From contig NZ_JAJUXK010000004.1 in NCBI RefSeq assembly GCF_021390335.1, forward strand, positions 868,001 to 932,000: a stretch of DNA of 64,000 nt, read 5' to 3'. This DNA is from Dyadobacter sp. CY343 (lineage in GTDB: Bacteria > Bacteroidota > Bacteroidia > Cytophagales > Spirosomataceae). Of the stretch, positions 63,215-64,000 are shown piece by piece. A program made the position numbers and the translations under genes. The notes under the pieces are model-generated. The model had not been told where the DNA came from. It did no database searches and saw only the letters and a list, made by a program, of their open reading frames with translations. Within the stretch, counting starts at the first letter, position 1, and every line of letters begins with the position of its first letter.

Positions 63215-63275
63215 TTAAGCGAATGTTAATTTATATTTAACTTTCGAAGAAGTAAGTGCGGAGTGTAAAGAAAGA

Positions 63276-63854
63276 CTACACAGGATCGTGGAAAAAGTAG
63301 ATAACGAGCAGCAATACTTCGTCGCCGTCGATGCATTTGGGGTTATGCAATTCGTTCGCGTCGAAAAACATGGAATCGCCCTGATTGAGCACATACTTAT
63401 TTTTTCCGACCGTGTATTCAACGGAGCCCTGCAACACGTATTTAAATTCGAATGCATTGGTCTTCACCATCGGCCGCTTGGCATCTTTTTCGAGCCGTAA
63501 AAGAACCACATCAATGTGATTATCCTTGAATTGCTTGCTGAATATCCGCTGGTAAAAAAAACCTTTCGCATTCTCTTTTGTAAATGGCTGGTAGTCCTCT
63601 TTTCTGCGGATCAGCACATTTTCGCCTGGTGTTTTGGAAATAATATCGTTGAAAAATACATTGAGATCGATGTCCAATGCTTTGATGAGCCCGAGCATGA
63701 CGGGAAGCGAGGGAATGGTGCGGCTATTTTCAATTTGAGAAACCAGACTTTTGGTCACTCCGGCATCGTCGGCAATTTCCTGAAGAGTAACTCCTTTATT
63801 TTTCCTTACCTCCTTTAATTTATTGCTGATCTGCAAAAGAATGTCTTCCTGCAT
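63276..63854 (-). CDS. XRE-family regulator with C-terminal cupin
   Basis: A 192-residue transcription factor. An XRE helix-turn-helix (about residues 8-63; GVTLQEIADDAGVTKSLVSQIENSRTIPSLPVMLGL) is followed by a cupin_2 sensor (about 115-190; FKYVLQGSVEYTVGKNKYVLNQGDSMFFDANELHNPKC). Regulators of this build often control catabolism of small amines or phosphonates and sense a small ligand in the cupin. It lies 185 bp upstream of the PhnX-like gene on the same strand, with a promoter in between, so it is the likely regulator of the operon. Confidence 0.9.
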   Translation of the reverse strand: MQEDILLQISNKLKEVRKNKGVTLQEIADDAGVTKSLVSQIENSRTIPSLPVMLGLIKALDIDLNVFFNDIISKTPGENVLIRRKEDYQPFTKENAKGFFYQRIFSKQFKDNHIDVVLLRLEKDAKRPMVKTNAFEFKYVLQGSVEYTVGKNKYVLNQGDSMFFDANELHNPKCIDGDEVLLLVIYFFHDPV

Positions 63855-63986
63855 GCTACTCTAAGTAAAATGAAACTAACTTAATCTGCGTATAATGATA
63901 CGACCTAAATTTTATTTACCACAAAAAAAATCTCTGTACCGAAAGCTATTTACAAGCGCAATAAGCCTTATTACGAAACTATTTTT

Positions 63987-63994
63987 CAAAGATA
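63987..63994 (-). promoter_or_regulatory. Possible -7 box upstream of the regulator
   Basis: TATCTTTG on the minus strand matches TAnnTTTG. The matching -33 element would lie beyond the window edge, so this cannot be confirmed. Leader would be about 130 nt. Confidence 0.35.
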
Positions 63995-64000
63995 TTTCGT

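Noticed and set aside
63276..63854. Toxin-antitoxin antitoxin
   Set aside because: The helix-turn-helix protein has a full cupin domain and no small partner gene; it fits a metabolite-sensing regulator.

Overview
The window is a stretch of chromosome from a member of the Bacteroidota. The gene content suggests Cytophagales, probably a Dyadobacter- or Spirosoma-like organism; this placement is inferred, because no marker gene is present. Three things support the phylum: a SusC/SusD pair and two further TonB-dependent receptors with CarboxypepD_reg-like N-termini; Bacteroidota-only families (DUF4249, DUF5686, DUF5690); and several TAnnTTTG (-7) promoter boxes with TTTG/TTG about 18-21 nt upstream. 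I see no rRNA, tRNA, insertion sequence, prophage or CRISPR array. Genes are densely packed on both strands.

Layout. 1-3.4 kb: DoxX protein, a TonB receptor and a small CBM48 protein. 3.5-14.3 kb: a hydroxypyruvate-isomerase-like protein, two large paralogous beta-propeller/HEAT proteins (only the second keeps a cytochrome c domain) separated by a two-gene small-protein cassette, then a secreted protein, an esterase and a GT87-like membrane protein. 14.3-18.8 kb: a molybdenum cofactor operon (moeA-moaD-moaE-moaCB-moaA) plus a small secreted protein. 19.2-25.9 kb: housekeeping and transport genes (lytic transglycosylase, cyclophilin, sodium/solute symporter, metallopeptidase, purH, an atypical SDR). 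25.9-42.0 kb: seven tightly spaced minus-strand genes for outer-membrane uptake (susC-susD, two ASPIC/UnbV FG-GAP lipoproteins, a Kelch-like lipoprotein, DUF4249, a second TonB receptor). 42.4-52.1 kb: YdiJ-like FAD/Fe-S dehydrogenase, DUF5686 protein, SF1 helicase, Bcr/CflA-type exporter and two very small genes. 52.5-56.8 kb: DNA repair genes (Ku, a stand-alone LigD polymerase domain, endonuclease V) with a GH18 chitinase lipoprotein.

The most interesting region is 56.8-63.9 kb. An XRE-cupin regulator is followed by a good promoter and five tightly spaced genes: a PhnX-like phosphonatase with the DxA nucleophile motif and the Schiff-base lysine, a TIGR03364-type FAD oxidoreductase, a secreted alkaline-phosphatase-superfamily enzyme fused to PA14, a class III PLP enzyme of the PbfA (1-hydroxy-2-aminoethylphosphonate ammonia-lyase) type, and a DUF5690 membrane protein. 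I read it as a candidate complete system for aminoethylphosphonate-type compounds: extracytoplasmic release, uptake, conversion to phosphonoacetaldehyde and C-P bond cleavage. The role of DUF5690 as transporter and of the PA14 enzyme as releasing enzyme are inferences.

Intergenic DNA holds several repeat families: heptad arrays in opposite orientation around a terminator (3.4-3.6 kb), paired G/C palindromes (7.4 kb), polypurine tracts (16.8 and 50.2 kb), a REP-like GC element (16.8 kb) and paired GTTGGT hairpins upstream of ku (52.4 kb).
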